A stretch of 24,456 nt of DNA from Flavobacteriaceae bacterium (GCA_030613745.1 JAUWLK010000005.1:1-24456), one strand, 5' to 3'; positions 13,497 to 23,655 are shown, numbered from the stretch's first letter. Notes: a model not told the origin generated them from the sequence alone. Made by a program: numbers and translations.

Positions 13497-16400
13497 TTAA
13501 TTACCTATTATATATCTAATACTAATCCCTCCATTTATTGATGTACGTGGATAAGTAGTTGAGATTGCAAATTTAGAATTATTATAATCAAAGTAAAAGG
13601 ATGCAAGTAAATTTTTATTTAAAGAATAATCTGCCAAAAATTTAAAAGATATTAAATTTTGTCCACCTGTTATTTGATTGTTATTTATATCATCAGTAAT
13701 ACCATAGGCACGAATTACTGTTAAATTATCTCGAATACCCAGGTCTGCCTTTAAGTTGATATCTCCCTGAAAAGTAGTTGACTTTTCTCCAGTTTTAAAT
13801 TTCATTTTTATATTTTTAAAACGATATCCTAAGCCTAGAACAATTTCATTTCCTTTTGTTTCTGTAATTGTATTGTTATTGAAATTTAAGTTTAAAGATT
13901 TGTCTTTATTATAAGCAGCACGCAGTGAAAAGGAATTTTTCATTTTTAAATCTACTTTTAATAAAGGAGAAAATTCTTCAATTAAATTTACACCATTATA
14001 TAATTTTTTTGGATTGAAGTTACCTGCAATATCTCTATTGCTATCCCCGTAAGGGTCATTAGCATCATATTTCAAATTATTAGTAAAAGAAAGGATAGTG
14101 TATATTGATCGATAACTGTGTTCTAAAGTTAAACTTCTAAAGTTATTTTTAATTATTGGTATTGACATTAGTCCTTTATAAGTAATTCTCCAATTAGGGA
14201 TTGGTGTATTTCTATATGCATTTAGTTCTATAGAATTAGCATTTTTGCCTGAATAAGCTGATAAAAATGCTGGAAGCACTACATCTTGGTTGGTCTCTCC
14301 AAATCCATCAATATCGCCACCAGTTTTATTTGCTAGTCTTTGAGCAATTATAGCTCTATTATCTTTAAACTGTTGAAAAAGATTATCTTCATCATCAAAA
14401 GATGCGCCAAGCATAAAATATGAAATACTAAAGTTACCTATTTCACTTACAGGTGTTTCATTAAATAAATTATTTACTATATCTAATTGTTGTGTTAAAC
14501 TCTTTGTATATGTTCTGTTAGCAAAAAGTTCTATATCTAAATTACGTGTTGGTTTAATATTTAAAGAATAATCTAATTTATCATAATGAGATTTACTATA
14601 ATTTTTTGAATAATAATTTTCATTTATATCTCTTGATAATAACCAACCATTTTTTAATGCTTTGTCTAATATGTTTGCTTGACTTCCAAAAACAAACCCA
14701 AATGAAGGAGCTAATCCTCCTGAATAATTATTGCGACCTAAAAATCCTGTTTCCGGAATATATCCAGGTAAAAATGTACCATTATTTTCAGTATAAGATA
14801 TACGTATATTTTTAACAGAAGTTAATATGTCAATACCAACTTGTCCTATTTTTTGACCTGTTGAAAGGCTTTTTTTAGATTTAATTACAGCTTTAGTCTT
14901 AGGGTCTTCTTTAGCGTTTACGATTTTACGTTTAGTAAATAATTTGTCAATTCCTATAGATTTGTATAACCTATCCATACTCATATCTGCTGAAAAAGTG
15001 TGGGTATTGGCATTTTGAATGGTATTACCAATGGTGTTTATGTTTGAAATTGAAGGAGCTTGCCAGTCAAAATCAGCAGTATAATTATAAGTTCCTGTAA
15101 TAAAATTCAAGATAGGAAATTTATCAAATGGAATTTTATAAGTTCCGTTGAAGGTTTGGTGGTATTGTTCAGGTCTTCCTATTCGAAATAGATTATCATA
15201 AAGTTGAATATTATTATCACCATCAAATTCATCATAAACGTAATTATTTAAAGCTCTAAATGTGAATTGAAATGATTTGGTAATATTATAAGTCAAGTTG
15301 TAATCCCAGTTGAACATATAGTTTCTTTGGGTTAATGTTGGTAATTGAGGTAGTCCTTCAACTAAAGAACGGGATAATTGTTCGTTGTAATTTCTAATAA
15401 TATTAGAATTAATCGACATGGATGTAGGCAATAAATTGATATTAAAATCTTTAATAAATTTTAAATATTCTTTGTTACTTACTAAACCCCATTTTTTAAA
15501 AGGTTCAATCATTATTGGTTTAAAACTGTAATTATAATTTGCAGAAGCCCTTAATTTTTGGTCGATAAATTTTTGAACATTATAATCTCTATGATAAATT
15601 TCATTATAAAGATAAGAAACAGATAAATTTTCAACATCGTAAAAATGTGATTTTCTATTGTGCTCTGTTTTGTTTTTTCTAACATTGATCAAGTTTAGGC
15701 TTTTGCGCTTTGTATAATCTCTCGCTACATCACTATTAGTATTTCCATCATCAAATAAAACATCTTGAAATTGAGGATCAAATTTCGGATCTCTAAACTC
15801 TTCTGAATAGCTAAAGTTTATAGGAATACTTAAATTCACTTTTTTTGGTAATAATTGTCCAATATTAATATTGGAAATAACACCGTATTGTTTTAATTCA
15901 TCTTGACTTCTTTCATTAACACCTTGATCTAAAGAACCAAAACCAATTGTATGCATACTTCCTGAAACAGAAACATCTGCAAAATCAGCAAAATTCGCAT
16001 CAGCATTAACAATTGCAGCCCAACTACCTTTATTGTCAAAATCAGAAACTCTTAATTCATTATACCACAATTCCATACTTTTTGGTGAAAACGAAATATT
16101 TTTAACACCCAACATTATTGTACGGATATTTGATAAATTAGGATTACCTTTAATTCTAATACGGTATTCAACTGGTTCTCCACCTAATGGTTTTGGAAAT
16201 AATTCACTTACAGTTGCACCTTGATTCAATCTTTCTAATTTTAATTTACCAAAATCTTCAATTTTTGCGTTTATATTATTTTCTTCAGGCCAAATTTCTT
16301 CAGGTGCCTGAGACCCAAAAGCTGTAATTTTTAAAGGCATTTCAATTTGATAATAATTATCATCTGTATCACTTCCCAGTCTAATAATGGCTAACAAATC

Positions 16401-19400
16401 ATCATCTTTCACCTCAATACTACTTAGTACACTTTCAACATGTAAAAACATTTTTAAAAAGCTAAACATTCTAATATCAAATACGGTGTTTTTGAATACA
16501 GCTCTAGTATCGCCAGGTTGTAAATCAGTTACTTTAACTGATAGAGATTGTTCATTTTGTTGTTGAATAGTTGTGCTACCCTGTAAGCGTTCTCGTTTTA
16601 TACCTGGTGGTAATACATAAGGTATAGGAGACCTATCTTCATTTTCTTCAATATTTACTACACCAACTTCAAAATTTTGATTTTCAGTTTGGGTTAAATC
16701 TTGGGGCGGGTCAATAGTATCATCTAATGTTTTGGTATATCTTCTCCAATCACCACGTACCAACTGAAGTTCTCCGAAACGTAAAACAACGGGAATTTTA
16801 AATTTAGTTAAAAACATTCGCATAAAACGAATTGAAGTAAAACCAGACATATCGTTAATGATATTATTAGGATCTTCAGGGACTGTTATTGGAATTCTAA
16901 ATTGATACCATGTCGTTGTTTGAGTACTATTATTTGGTAAAGTATTTGTTGTTATTCTTTTATCAACTATAAAGTTTTGACCAACAATTAAATCCTGTTT
17001 GTTTAGTGAAACTTTATATTGATAATAACTTTCAACCGCACTCATTGTTTGGTCTTTATTAATATCTTCAATATCAGGATAGGAAGTTGATGAAGTTGGA
17101 TAACTTTCAGTTGAATTATTTACTGTTGGTGAATTTCCTTCTGTAAGATTAAAATCTTTATATCTCGTTAAAATTGAAGCATCTTCATTGTCATAATCAG
17201 AACCTCTAAAAAAGTGATAATTATCTGCTGAGGGATCTAATCCAAAATTTGATCCATATTTAGTGGTTTCACCTGTATCATTAATACCATCTAAACCTAA
17301 ATCTTGATTTATTCTATCCTCATCACTTTCGGTAAATGAATAAAGTAAGGATTGGTTTTTAGGAATAGAAGACCATGGTGTTATTTCAACATTACTTCCT
17401 GGAATTTGAATACCATCTTCAGGAAGTCCATTTTCAAACATTTTCCTATCATCTTTTAAAATATCTTCTGAAATACTACCTAAATTAAAATAAAGTTCAC
17501 CTTTAAAATCATTGTCAGTAGGAGGTATGATAGGACCTCCTTCTTCTGGTTTTATAGAATAATTTTCGTAAGGATCCATTAACCAAAATTGAATATATTC
17601 AATGTTTGCTTGTTGAAAATTAGTTGTAGTTAAAGATCTCATTATTCCACCCCATCTTTCTTCAGGGTTATTATATTTTCCTTCGTTATTAAAACTATCA
17701 TCATAATTATAAGTACCTCTTTCAGCTGGATAATAAGCTAAATCAAATGCACGTATGATATTTGATTGTGTAATATCTAGATCTACTTCTGGAAATAATT
17801 CATTATAATCTACTTGTCTTACTTCAGCTCTTGATAGTTCTTCACTATCAATATTTGATGGTTTAAGTGTAGACCCGTAAAATAACCTATCAATATTATA
17901 CCATGCAAACTTTGATCTTTTTGCACCTGTTTTTAATTCATCTGGTAATCCTGCAGATATATTACCGTTATTAAAATCTAAATCACCACTTTGCCCTTGA
18001 GGTGTACTTGCAAGAAACCATTGTTTTGGAGCTTTAATGTCAAGAGGAATTTGAGCACCTTCAAAATCATCAATATATGATGTGGCTGCTCCTTCAAGAT
18101 CTATACCTTTTGGAGTACCAGGTAAAAGGTAGGCAAGTTCTGATCTAACAGAAAGATAAGAATTTGCATCTGTATCAATATTGGGTAATTTATTTACCCA
18201 TTTAGTTAATAATGGTACTTCAGTTCTGTAGTTTAGATAAGCGCCAAAAATTGTGTTATTGACAGGTTCTGATCCGAATTGGGCTTTTTGTGTTAGAGGT
18301 TTTTCGTTTAAATTGATGATATTACCTCCAATAGCTAATTTGTCTGAAAAAACATGTAATACATCAACACCCATATATCTGGTGCTTTGTTGATTAAAGC
18401 CAATATTATTTTCAACAGAAACTTGTATTGGTGTATCAGATGCTAATAATGTTGGATTGATAATTTGAACATTTCCTATATTGTAATCTACAACATAATC
18501 AATACCTTCAATTAATTCTCTACCTCCTGTAGTTACTTTAACGGATCCTCTGGGAACATTAAAAGCTCCTAATGGAATTCCGTTAGTACCTTCAGATTTA
18601 AAATAACCTTTTATAAAATATTTATCTTTTTGTTGAAAATCATTTTGTGCCTCAGATTGAGTCCTGTTATACAATTCATTAAAAACATAAATATCATCTT
18701 CAGGTAGTAAAAGATTATCTAAATCTTCACCAAAAGGCTCTATTGTAGGGAAAATTATATATCCTTTTTGAGGGTTAATAGTGATGCCTTCTACATAATC
18801 GAAAAAACCATCCCCTTCAGGCAATATATTTTGATTTTGATCAAGTCTGTCTAACCTTAATAAATTTAAAATGGTTTTATCTTTAACATCATCAGTTTGT
18901 GCATTTTGAAGTATATTTACTGGCTCACCTGTCTGGTCATCTTGGTAAAGTAATTCAAGACGAAAACCTTCTTTTTGTAATTGAAATGCACCTGGGATAT
19001 TATAAATGTTTTTCATCATTAAATCCCACATAGGAATATTGGTATTTATAATTTCACTTCGCAATAATTTCACCACTAAATTATCAGGAGCGATCACGCC
19101 ATCGTTAGTCAGCTCACCTACTCTGTAAACATTTGTTCCATCTGTATATTCATAAGCAACAGCTAAAACATCACTTTCTGCTAACCTACGATTTAATGTT
19201 ATAAACCCTAATTGGGCATTTAAAGTGAAATCAATTCCTTGGGTTAATTTTATGGCATTTTCTAAAATAGTATAATCTCTACCTTGGGCCATATTATACG
19301 GTAAAAGTGCTTGACTTACACTAGAAATTTTACGTATAGGACCATCAAGGGTTAATAAATTATTCAAATTATTAGCATCATTAGAAGGGTCTTGAGTTCC

Positions 19401-20558
19401 GGGATTAGGAATTACGTTTGCCGGACCAATATTATTTGGATTATTTTCTCCTAGATCGGCTAAGGCAACAATATTTCTTGTACCTTCAGTTGTAACATTT
19501 CTATTGGTAATCCATATTTCAACTCGAGTAATATTTATTGTACTGTTTATTAAAGGGAAATTATCTAAAGCATTATTGTAATTGTCCCTGAAGTTTTGAG
19601 CTATAAAAAAATGCCTGTCAGTATCGTAATAGCTTACTTTAAAATCAAATTCATTAATAGATGAACCACCTTGGGCTGCAACCGATCTGGTTTGGGAACG
19701 TTGTTGAGAAAAAATTCCTGTTACTGTAGTTTTACCAAATTGTAATTCAGTCTTAACACCAAATAAATTTTGAGCACCAGTTACCAATGAATTTCTAATA
19801 GGCATAGATACATTACCAACTTCAATTTTACGAATAATATCGTCTTCAGTAGGGGTATATTCAATTTTGACTAAATTTTGAAAATTAAAAGTTGACTGTG
19901 TATCAAAATTTGCTGTAACTTTTAATCTATTACCAATTTTAGCATTTAAACTGGCACTTATTTCCTGGTCAAAATCAAAAGTTGTACTTTGACGATTTCT
20001 TTCAGATAATTGTGGGTTTTCAACCTTTTGAAATATCAAACCCATTTTAATAAGAATGGATCCTTGTGGATTTACTTCAATAGTATTTCCTCCAAAAATA
20101 CTTTCAAAAAAATTAGAATTCACATAGTAAGTTGGTAGTAAGTTTTTTTGTGCTTCAGTACTATTTTTAGTTCTACCACTTATTGCATTAAGTTTTGTTT
20201 TTGAATATTCAAGCATATCACGTTGCAAACGATATTCTTTATATTCTTCAGGAGTCATATAAGTAGGGTGTTTTATGTAATAATCACCTATTTTTTCATA
20301 TAAAATATAATTATTTGTTTGAGGATCATAAATAACTTCAAGATTTGAATTGTTATTTAAATAGAGCCTTCCAATTTGTGAATTATTGAATGAATATGGT
20401 AAAGGTTGAATAGTGTCGTTTGAAACAGAAGTACTTGATAAACTAGATGTTACTTGATTTTTTGATGAATTTATTTGAGCTGAAACTACAGTTGTACAGA
20501 ATATAAGTACAACTAATATAATGGAGAGATTATATTTATAATGTTTCTTTCTTACCAA
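13497..20558 (-). CDS. sprA: Cell-surface gliding/type IX secretion translocon protein SprA
   Basis: At 2353 residues this is close to the about 2400 residues of Flavobacterium SprA. A signal peptide (residues 1 to about 28, hydrophobic core then VVSAQ) is followed by SprA-type blocks: RKIEVGNVSMPIRNSLVTGAQNLFGVKTELQFGKTTVTGIFSQQRSQ, SYIDDFEGAQIPLDIKAPKQW, and MELWYNELRVSDFDNKGSWAA. Many amphipathic strands follow up to the closing SIRYIIGN. SprA is known to form the very large single-chain outer-membrane barrel through which type IX substrates leave the cell, and it is needed for gliding. Translation must start at TTG (20556-20558): the frame has a stop (the ruvA stop) two codons upstream, and there is no ATG or GTG before the signal peptide. 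The ruvA stop is only 3 bases away. Confidence 0.95.
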   Translation of the reverse strand: MVRKKHYKYNLSIILVVLIFCTTVVSAQINSSKNQVTSSLSSTSVSNDTIQPLPYSFNNSQIGRLYLNNNSNLEVIYDPQTNNYILYEKIGDYYIKHPTYMTPEEYKEYRLQRDMLEYSKTKLNAISGRTKNSTEAQKNLLPTYYVNSNFFESIFGGNTIEVNPQGSILIKMGLIFQKVENPQLSERNRQSTTFDFDQEISASLNAKIGNRLKVTANFDTQSTFNFQNLVKIEYTPTEDDIIRKIEVGNVSMPIRNSLVTGAQNLFGVKTELQFGKTTVTGIFSQQRSQTRSVAAQGGSSINEFDFKVSYYDTDRHFFIAQNFRDNYNNALDNFPLINSTINITRVEIWITNRNVTTEGTRNIVALADLGENNPNNIGPANVIPNPGTQDPSNDANNLNNLLTLDGPIRKISSVSQALLPYNMAQGRDYTILENAIKLTQGIDFTLNAQLGFITLNRRLAESDVLAVAYEYTDGTNVYRVGELTNDGVIAPDNLVVKLLRSEIINTNIPMWDLMMKNIYNIPGAFQLQKEGFRLELLYQDDQTGEPVNILQNAQTDDVKDKTILNLLRLDRLDQNQNILPEGDGFFDYVEGITINPQKGYIIFPTIEPFGEDLDNLLLPEDDIYVFNELYNRTQSEAQNDFQQKDKYFIKGYFKSEGTNGIPLGAFNVPRGSVKVTTGGRELIEGIDYVVDYNIGNVQIINPTLLASDTPIQVSVENNIGFNQQSTRYMGVDVLHVFSDKLAIGGNIINLNEKPLTQKAQFGSEPVNNTIFGAYLNYRTEVPLLTKWVNKLPNIDTDANSYLSVRSELAYLLPGTPKGIDLEGAATSYIDDFEGAQIPLDIKAPKQWFLASTPQGQSGDLDFNNGNISAGLPDELKTGAKRSKFAWYNIDRLFYGSTLKPSNIDSEELSRAEVRQVDYNELFPEVDLDITQSNIIRAFDLAYYPAERGTYNYDDSFNNEGKYNNPEERWGGIMRSLTTTNFQQANIEYIQFWLMDPYENYSIKPEEGGPIIPPTDNDFKGELYFNLGSISEDILKDDRKMFENGLPEDGIQIPGSNVEITPWSSIPKNQSLLYSFTESDEDRINQDLGLDGINDTGETTKYGSNFGLDPSADNYHFFRGSDYDNEDASILTRYKDFNLTEGNSPTVNNSTESYPTSSTSYPDIEDINKDQTMSAVESYYQYKVSLNKQDLIVGQNFIVDKRITTNTLPNNSTQTTTWYQFRIPITVPEDPNNIINDMSGFTSIRFMRMFLTKFKIPVVLRFGELQLVRGDWRRYTKTLDDTIDPPQDLTQTENQNFEVGVVNIEENEDRSPIPYVLPPGIKRERLQGSTTIQQQNEQSLSVKVTDLQPGDTRAVFKNTVFDIRMFSFLKMFLHVESVLSSIEVKDDDLLAIIRLGSDTDDNYYQIEMPLKITAFGSQAPEEIWPEENNINAKIEDFGKLKLERLNQGATVSELFPKPLGGEPVEYRIRIKGNPNLSNIRTIMLGVKNISFSPKSMELWYNELRVSDFDNKGSWAAIVNADANFADFADVSVSGSMHTIGFGSLDQGVNERSQDELKQYGVISNINIGQLLPKKVNLSIPINFSYSEEFRDPKFDPQFQDVLFDDGNTNSDVARDYTKRKSLNLINVRKNKTEHNRKSHFYDVENLSVSYLYNEIYHRDYNVQKFIDQKLRASANYNYSFKPIMIEPFKKWGLVSNKEYLKFIKDFNINLLPTSMSINSNIIRNYNEQLSRSLVEGLPQLPTLTQRNYMFNWDYNLTYNITKSFQFTFRALNNYVYDEFDGDNNIQLYDNLFRIGRPEQYHQTFNGTYKIPFDKFPILNFITGTYNYTADFDWQAPSISNINTIGNTIQNANTHTFSADMSMDRLYKSIGIDKLFTKRKIVNAKEDPKTKAVIKSKKSLSTGQKIGQVGIDILTSVKNIRISYTENNGTFLPGYIPETGFLGRNNYSGGLAPSFGFVFGSQANILDKALKNGWLLSRDINENYYSKNYSKSHYDKLDYSLNIKPTRNLDIELFANRTYTKSLTQQLDIVNNLFNETPVSEIGNFSISYFMLGASFDDEDNLFQQFKDNRAIIAQRLANKTGGDIDGFGETNQDVVLPAFLSAYSGKNANSIELNAYRNTPIPNWRITYKGLMSIPIIKNNFRSLTLEHSYRSIYTILSFTNNLKYDANDPYGDSNRDIAGNFNPKKLYNGVNLIEEFSPLLKVDLKMKNSFSLRAAYNKDKSLNLNFNNNTITETKGNEIVLGLGYRFKNIKMKFKTGEKSTTFQGDINLKADLGIRDNLTVIRAYGITDDINNNQITGGQNLISFKFLADYSLNKNLLASFYFDYNNSKFAISTTYPRTSINGGISIRYIIGN

Positions 20559-20561
20559 ATT

Positions 20562-21143
20562 TTACAAGTTTTTAAGTGCTTTTTTAATTAGTTCTTCTAA
20601 ATTTATTTCAGGAGAATCTTGTAAAATAACTTGTATGATTTTTTCTACTTTTTTTCTTGCAAATCCTAACACTTCTAAAGCAGATAACGCTTCATTTTTA
20701 ATAGTATTGTTAGATGTTGATAAATCTTGAGAAATATCATAAGTTTTTATAATTTTATCTTTTAAATCAACAATAACCCTTTGTGCTGTTTTAATTCCGA
20801 TTCCTTTAATAGATCTAATTTTTTCAACATCTTCAGAAGCGATTGCATGTTGTATTTCTGTTGAATCCATTGAAGATAACATGTTAATAGCTGTACTAGG
20901 TCCAACACCCGAAACTGAGATCAATAATTTAAAAATTTCTCGTTCAGTTTTGTCGTAAAAACCATAAAGTATATGTGCATCATCACGAATGGATAAATGC
21001 GTAAATAATTTTATGTTTTCTTTATCTGGAATATTTGAAAATGTTTGTAAAGAGATATGAATATAATATCCAATTCCATTACATTCAACCACAGCAAAAT
21101 TTGGATTTTTTTCTACTAACTTACCTTTAACGTGCGTAATCAT
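20562..21143 (-). CDS. ruvA: Holliday junction branch migration protein RuvA
   Basis: RuvA binds four-way DNA junctions as a tetramer and loads the RuvB helicase. The 193 residues begin with the standard MITHVKGKLVEKNPNFAVVECNGIGY of the OB-fold domain (1 to about 63). Two helix-hairpin-helix motifs follow: SGVGPSTA (78-85) and IKGIGIKTAQRVIVDLKDK (112-130). A Ser/Asn-rich linker leads to domain III, which contacts RuvB (about 148-193, EALSALEVLGFARKKVEKII). The length is normal. It heads the ruvA-sprA-gcvH-vanZ group, with a promoter-like box upstream. It lies in the same reading frame as sprA. Confidence 0.95.
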   Translation of the reverse strand: MITHVKGKLVEKNPNFAVVECNGIGYYIHISLQTFSNIPDKENIKLFTHLSIRDDAHILYGFYDKTEREIFKLLISVSGVGPSTAINMLSSMDSTEIQHAIASEDVEKIRSIKGIGIKTAQRVIVDLKDKIIKTYDISQDLSTSNNTIKNEALSALEVLGFARKKVEKIIQVILQDSPEINLEELIKKALKNL

Positions 21144-21165
21144 AATACATACTTATATAACTAGC

Positions 21166-21173
21166 CAAATGTA
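21166..21173 (-). promoter_or_regulatory. Candidate -7 promoter element of the ruvA-sprA-gcvH operon
   Basis: The minus strand reads TACATTTG, a perfect TAnnTTTG match, 22 bases before the ruvA start and downstream of the maeB terminator. No clear TTG -33 box is seen. Confidence 0.45.
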
Positions 21174-21194
21174 ATGATTAATTATTTAAAAAGC

Positions 21195-21243
21195 ATGAAT
21201 TTTCATTATCCTGATTTTGTAAAGAAGGATAATGAAAATTCAT
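21195..21243 (-). terminator. Long perfect hairpin, probable terminator after maeB
   Basis: ATGAATTTTCATTATCCT (21195-21212) and its exact complement (21226-21243) form an 18-base stem around a 13-base loop. On the minus strand it is followed by GC then five T. It lies 73 bases after the maeB stop and before the ruvA promoter. The stem is unusually long for a terminator, and the outer 12 bases of each arm are themselves nearly palindromic. Confidence 0.65.
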
Positions 21244-21316
21244 TTAAAATTATTAAAATGAATGCTTAAATTTGTCTAATACAGTTGGCTTTAAAAATAA
21301 CAAGATTTAGATAGAA

Positions 21317-23590
21317 TTATTTTTTCGCTTTTTCTTGAGCATCTACAACAGCCACACTAGTCATATTAACTATTTCATCAACACTTGCTTTTAATTGCAG
21401 TAAATGAACCGATTTTTTAAGTCCCATAATTAGAGGGCCTACAGAATCAATTTTATTAAGTTCTTTTAATAATTTATAACTGATGTTTGCTGCTTCTAAA
21501 TTTGGAAAAATTAAACCATTAACTTTTTTTCCTTCTATTTTTGAGAAAGGAAATTTTTCTGAACGCATTTTACAATTTAGTGCAAAATCAACTTGTAACT
21601 CACCATCAATAACTATATCGGGATGAGATTCATGAATAAGAGAAACCGCTTCATGAATTTTTTTAGCCGAAAAGGATTTTGATGATCCAAAATTAGAATG
21701 AGAAACAAAAGCCAAAATTGGTTTTATACCAAATATTTTCATGGTAGAATTTGTTAATCTGGCAATTTCTGTTAATTCCTCAGCATTAGGATTAATGTTT
21801 AATGCGGTATCTGATAAAAATAAAGGACCTCGTTTGGTTAGCATTAAATTTGTAGCTGAAATTTTTTGAATACCTTTTTGTTTACCAATTAATTCTATTA
21901 TTGGTTTTGCTACTATTGGATAACTTCTGGAATAGCCTGTAATCAGAGCATCTGCTTGATTACTATTTACCATCATTGAAGCAAAATAATTGCGATCACC
22001 CATTCTTTTCTTAGCTTCAAGTAATGATATTCCTTTTCGTTGTTTTTGTTCCCAATAAGTTTCAGCAAATTTATTTCGTCGTTTATCTTCAGCTTTTGAT
22101 TTCGGATCAATTATTGGTACTTTAGCATCAAAAAGTATTTCTTTCATCAATCGTGAAATAGTTACCTTATTTCCTAATAATATAGGCTTGGCAATTCCTT
22201 CTTCATATACAATTTGTGCAGCTTTTAAAACGTTTAAATGATCGGCTTCAGCAAAAATTACTTTTTTAGGGTTTGATTTTGCACGATTTGTAATTGAACG
22301 CATTAATTTGTTTCCCGTACCTAATCTATCTTCTAGTTCTTCTTTATAAGCATCCCAATCTGTAATTGGTTTTTTTGCAACTCCAGAGTCCATTGCAGCT
22401 TTAGCAACTGCAGGAGGAATTTCATAAATCAATCGTACATCAAAAGGTTTAGGAATAATATAATCTTTACCGAAATGGATATTTTTTTCATGGTAAGTTA
22501 TATTAACCTGCTCAGGTACATTTTCTTTTGCTAAATTAGCTAGAGCTAGTACAGCAGCCATCTTCATTTCTTCATTTATTTTTGTAGCTCGAACATCTAG
22601 AGCACCTCTAAAAATAAACGGAAATCCCAATACATTATTTACTTGATTTGGATGGTCTGACCTACCAGTTGCCATGATAATATCTTTTCTTGTTTTGATT
22701 GCTAGATTGTAAGCAATTTCAGGATCTGGATTAGCCATTGCAAATACAATTGGATTTTTTGCCATGGATTTTATCATTTCAGGACTAACCACATTTCCTT
22801 TTGATAGGCCGATTAAAACATCGGCGTTTATCATAGCTTCTTCTAAGGTATGAAGATTTCTTTCAGTTGCAAATTCAGCCTTTTGTGAAGTAAGATTTTT
22901 TCTGTCTTTTCTAATAACACCTTTGCTGTCACACATTACAATGTTCTCATCTTTAACACCTAGTTTTTTGTATAGTCTGGTACATGAAACGGCAGCTGCT
23001 CCAGCTCCGCTGATAACAATTTTAATTTTTGATGCTTTTTTTTTGGCTATTTCTAAAGCATTTTTTAAAGCTGCAGTTGAAATTATTGCGGTACCGTGCT
23101 GATCATCATGCATTACAGGAATGTCTAATTCCTCTATTAATCTACGTTCAATTTCAAATGCTTCAGGAGCTTTGATATCCTCTAAATTAATTCCACCAAA
23201 AGTAGGTGAAATGGCTTTTACAGTTTCTACAAATTTATCAATATCATTGGTGTCAACTTCAATATCAAATACATCAATATCTGCAAAAATTTTAAAAAGT
23301 AAAGCTTTCCCTTCCATAACAGGTTTGGAAGCAGATGGGCCAATATCTCCCAAGCCTAAAACGGCTGTTCCGTTAGATATTACAGCTACTAAATTGCTTT
23401 TTGCAGTGTATTTATAAACATCGTCTTCATTTTTTGCTATTTCCAAACATGGAACTGCCACACCTGGAGAGTAAGCTAATGATAAATCACGTTGGGTACT
23501 GTGTTTTTTTGTTGGAAGAATTTGAATTTTTCCAGGAATTGGATACTCGTGATAATCAAGAGCATCACTTTTTTTTAGTTTTGCACACAT
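21317..23590 (-). CDS. maeB: NADP-dependent malic enzyme with C-terminal phosphotransacetylase-like domain
   Basis: The 757-residue protein has the three-part MaeB architecture. Residues 1 to about 160 are the malic N-domain, with catalytic Tyr40 in LAYSPGVA, Lys95 in EGKALLFK, and metal ligands Glu137-Asp138 (NLED) and Asp162 in MHDDQHGTA. The NAD(P)-binding domain follows, with GAGAAA at 195-200 and FAMANPDPEI. From about 430 there is a phosphate acetyltransferase-like domain (KVIFAEAD, ADALITGYSR, GPLFLSDTALNINP). It decarboxylates malate to pyruvate. In characterised relatives the C-terminal domain mediates control by acetyl-CoA rather than catalysis. Use of NADP rather than NAD is inferred from the family. 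A TAnnTTTG box lies 27 bases upstream. Confidence 0.94.
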   Translation of the reverse strand: MCAKLKKSDALDYHEYPIPGKIQILPTKKHSTQRDLSLAYSPGVAVPCLEIAKNEDDVYKYTAKSNLVAVISNGTAVLGLGDIGPSASKPVMEGKALLFKIFADIDVFDIEVDTNDIDKFVETVKAISPTFGGINLEDIKAPEAFEIERRLIEELDIPVMHDDQHGTAIISTAALKNALEIAKKKASKIKIVISGAGAAAVSCTRLYKKLGVKDENIVMCDSKGVIRKDRKNLTSQKAEFATERNLHTLEEAMINADVLIGLSKGNVVSPEMIKSMAKNPIVFAMANPDPEIAYNLAIKTRKDIIMATGRSDHPNQVNNVLGFPFIFRGALDVRATKINEEMKMAAVLALANLAKENVPEQVNITYHEKNIHFGKDYIIPKPFDVRLIYEIPPAVAKAAMDSGVAKKPITDWDAYKEELEDRLGTGNKLMRSITNRAKSNPKKVIFAEADHLNVLKAAQIVYEEGIAKPILLGNKVTISRLMKEILFDAKVPIIDPKSKAEDKRRNKFAETYWEQKQRKGISLLEAKKRMGDRNYFASMMVNSNQADALITGYSRSYPIVAKPIIELIGKQKGIQKISATNLMLTKRGPLFLSDTALNINPNAEELTEIARLTNSTMKIFGIKPILAFVSHSNFGSSKSFSAKKIHEAVSLIHESHPDIVIDGELQVDFALNCKMRSEKFPFSKIEGKKVNGLIFPNLEAANISYKLLKELNKIDSVGPLIMGLKKSVHLLQLKASVDEIVNMTSVAVVDAQEKAKK

Positions 23591-23616
23591 TATATTTTAT
23601 GTATAAAATTAGCTTA

Positions 23617-23624
23617 CAAAGTTA
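23617..23624 (-). promoter_or_regulatory. Candidate -7 promoter element of maeB
   Basis: The minus strand reads TAACTTTG, a perfect TAnnTTTG match, 27 bases before the maeB start, in the 65-base gap after queG. Its upstream end overlaps an inverted repeat. Confidence 0.45.
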
Positions 23625-23649
23625 GTTTTTTTGTATCGCTAAAAACTAA
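23622..23649. repeat. Inverted repeat over the maeB promoter spacer
   Basis: TTAGTTTTT (23622-23630) and AAAAACTAA (23641-23649) are perfect 9-base arms around a 10-base spacer. It lies immediately upstream of, and overlaps by 3 bases, the -7 box. It could be an operator or a weak terminator for queG; no T tail follows on the minus strand. Confidence 0.45.
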
Positions 23650-23655
23650 TAAAAG

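Noticed and set aside
23121..23417. 98-codon open frame on the plus strand opposite maeB
   Set aside because: It is antisense to a conserved catalytic region of malic enzyme and has no promoter or motif of its own.
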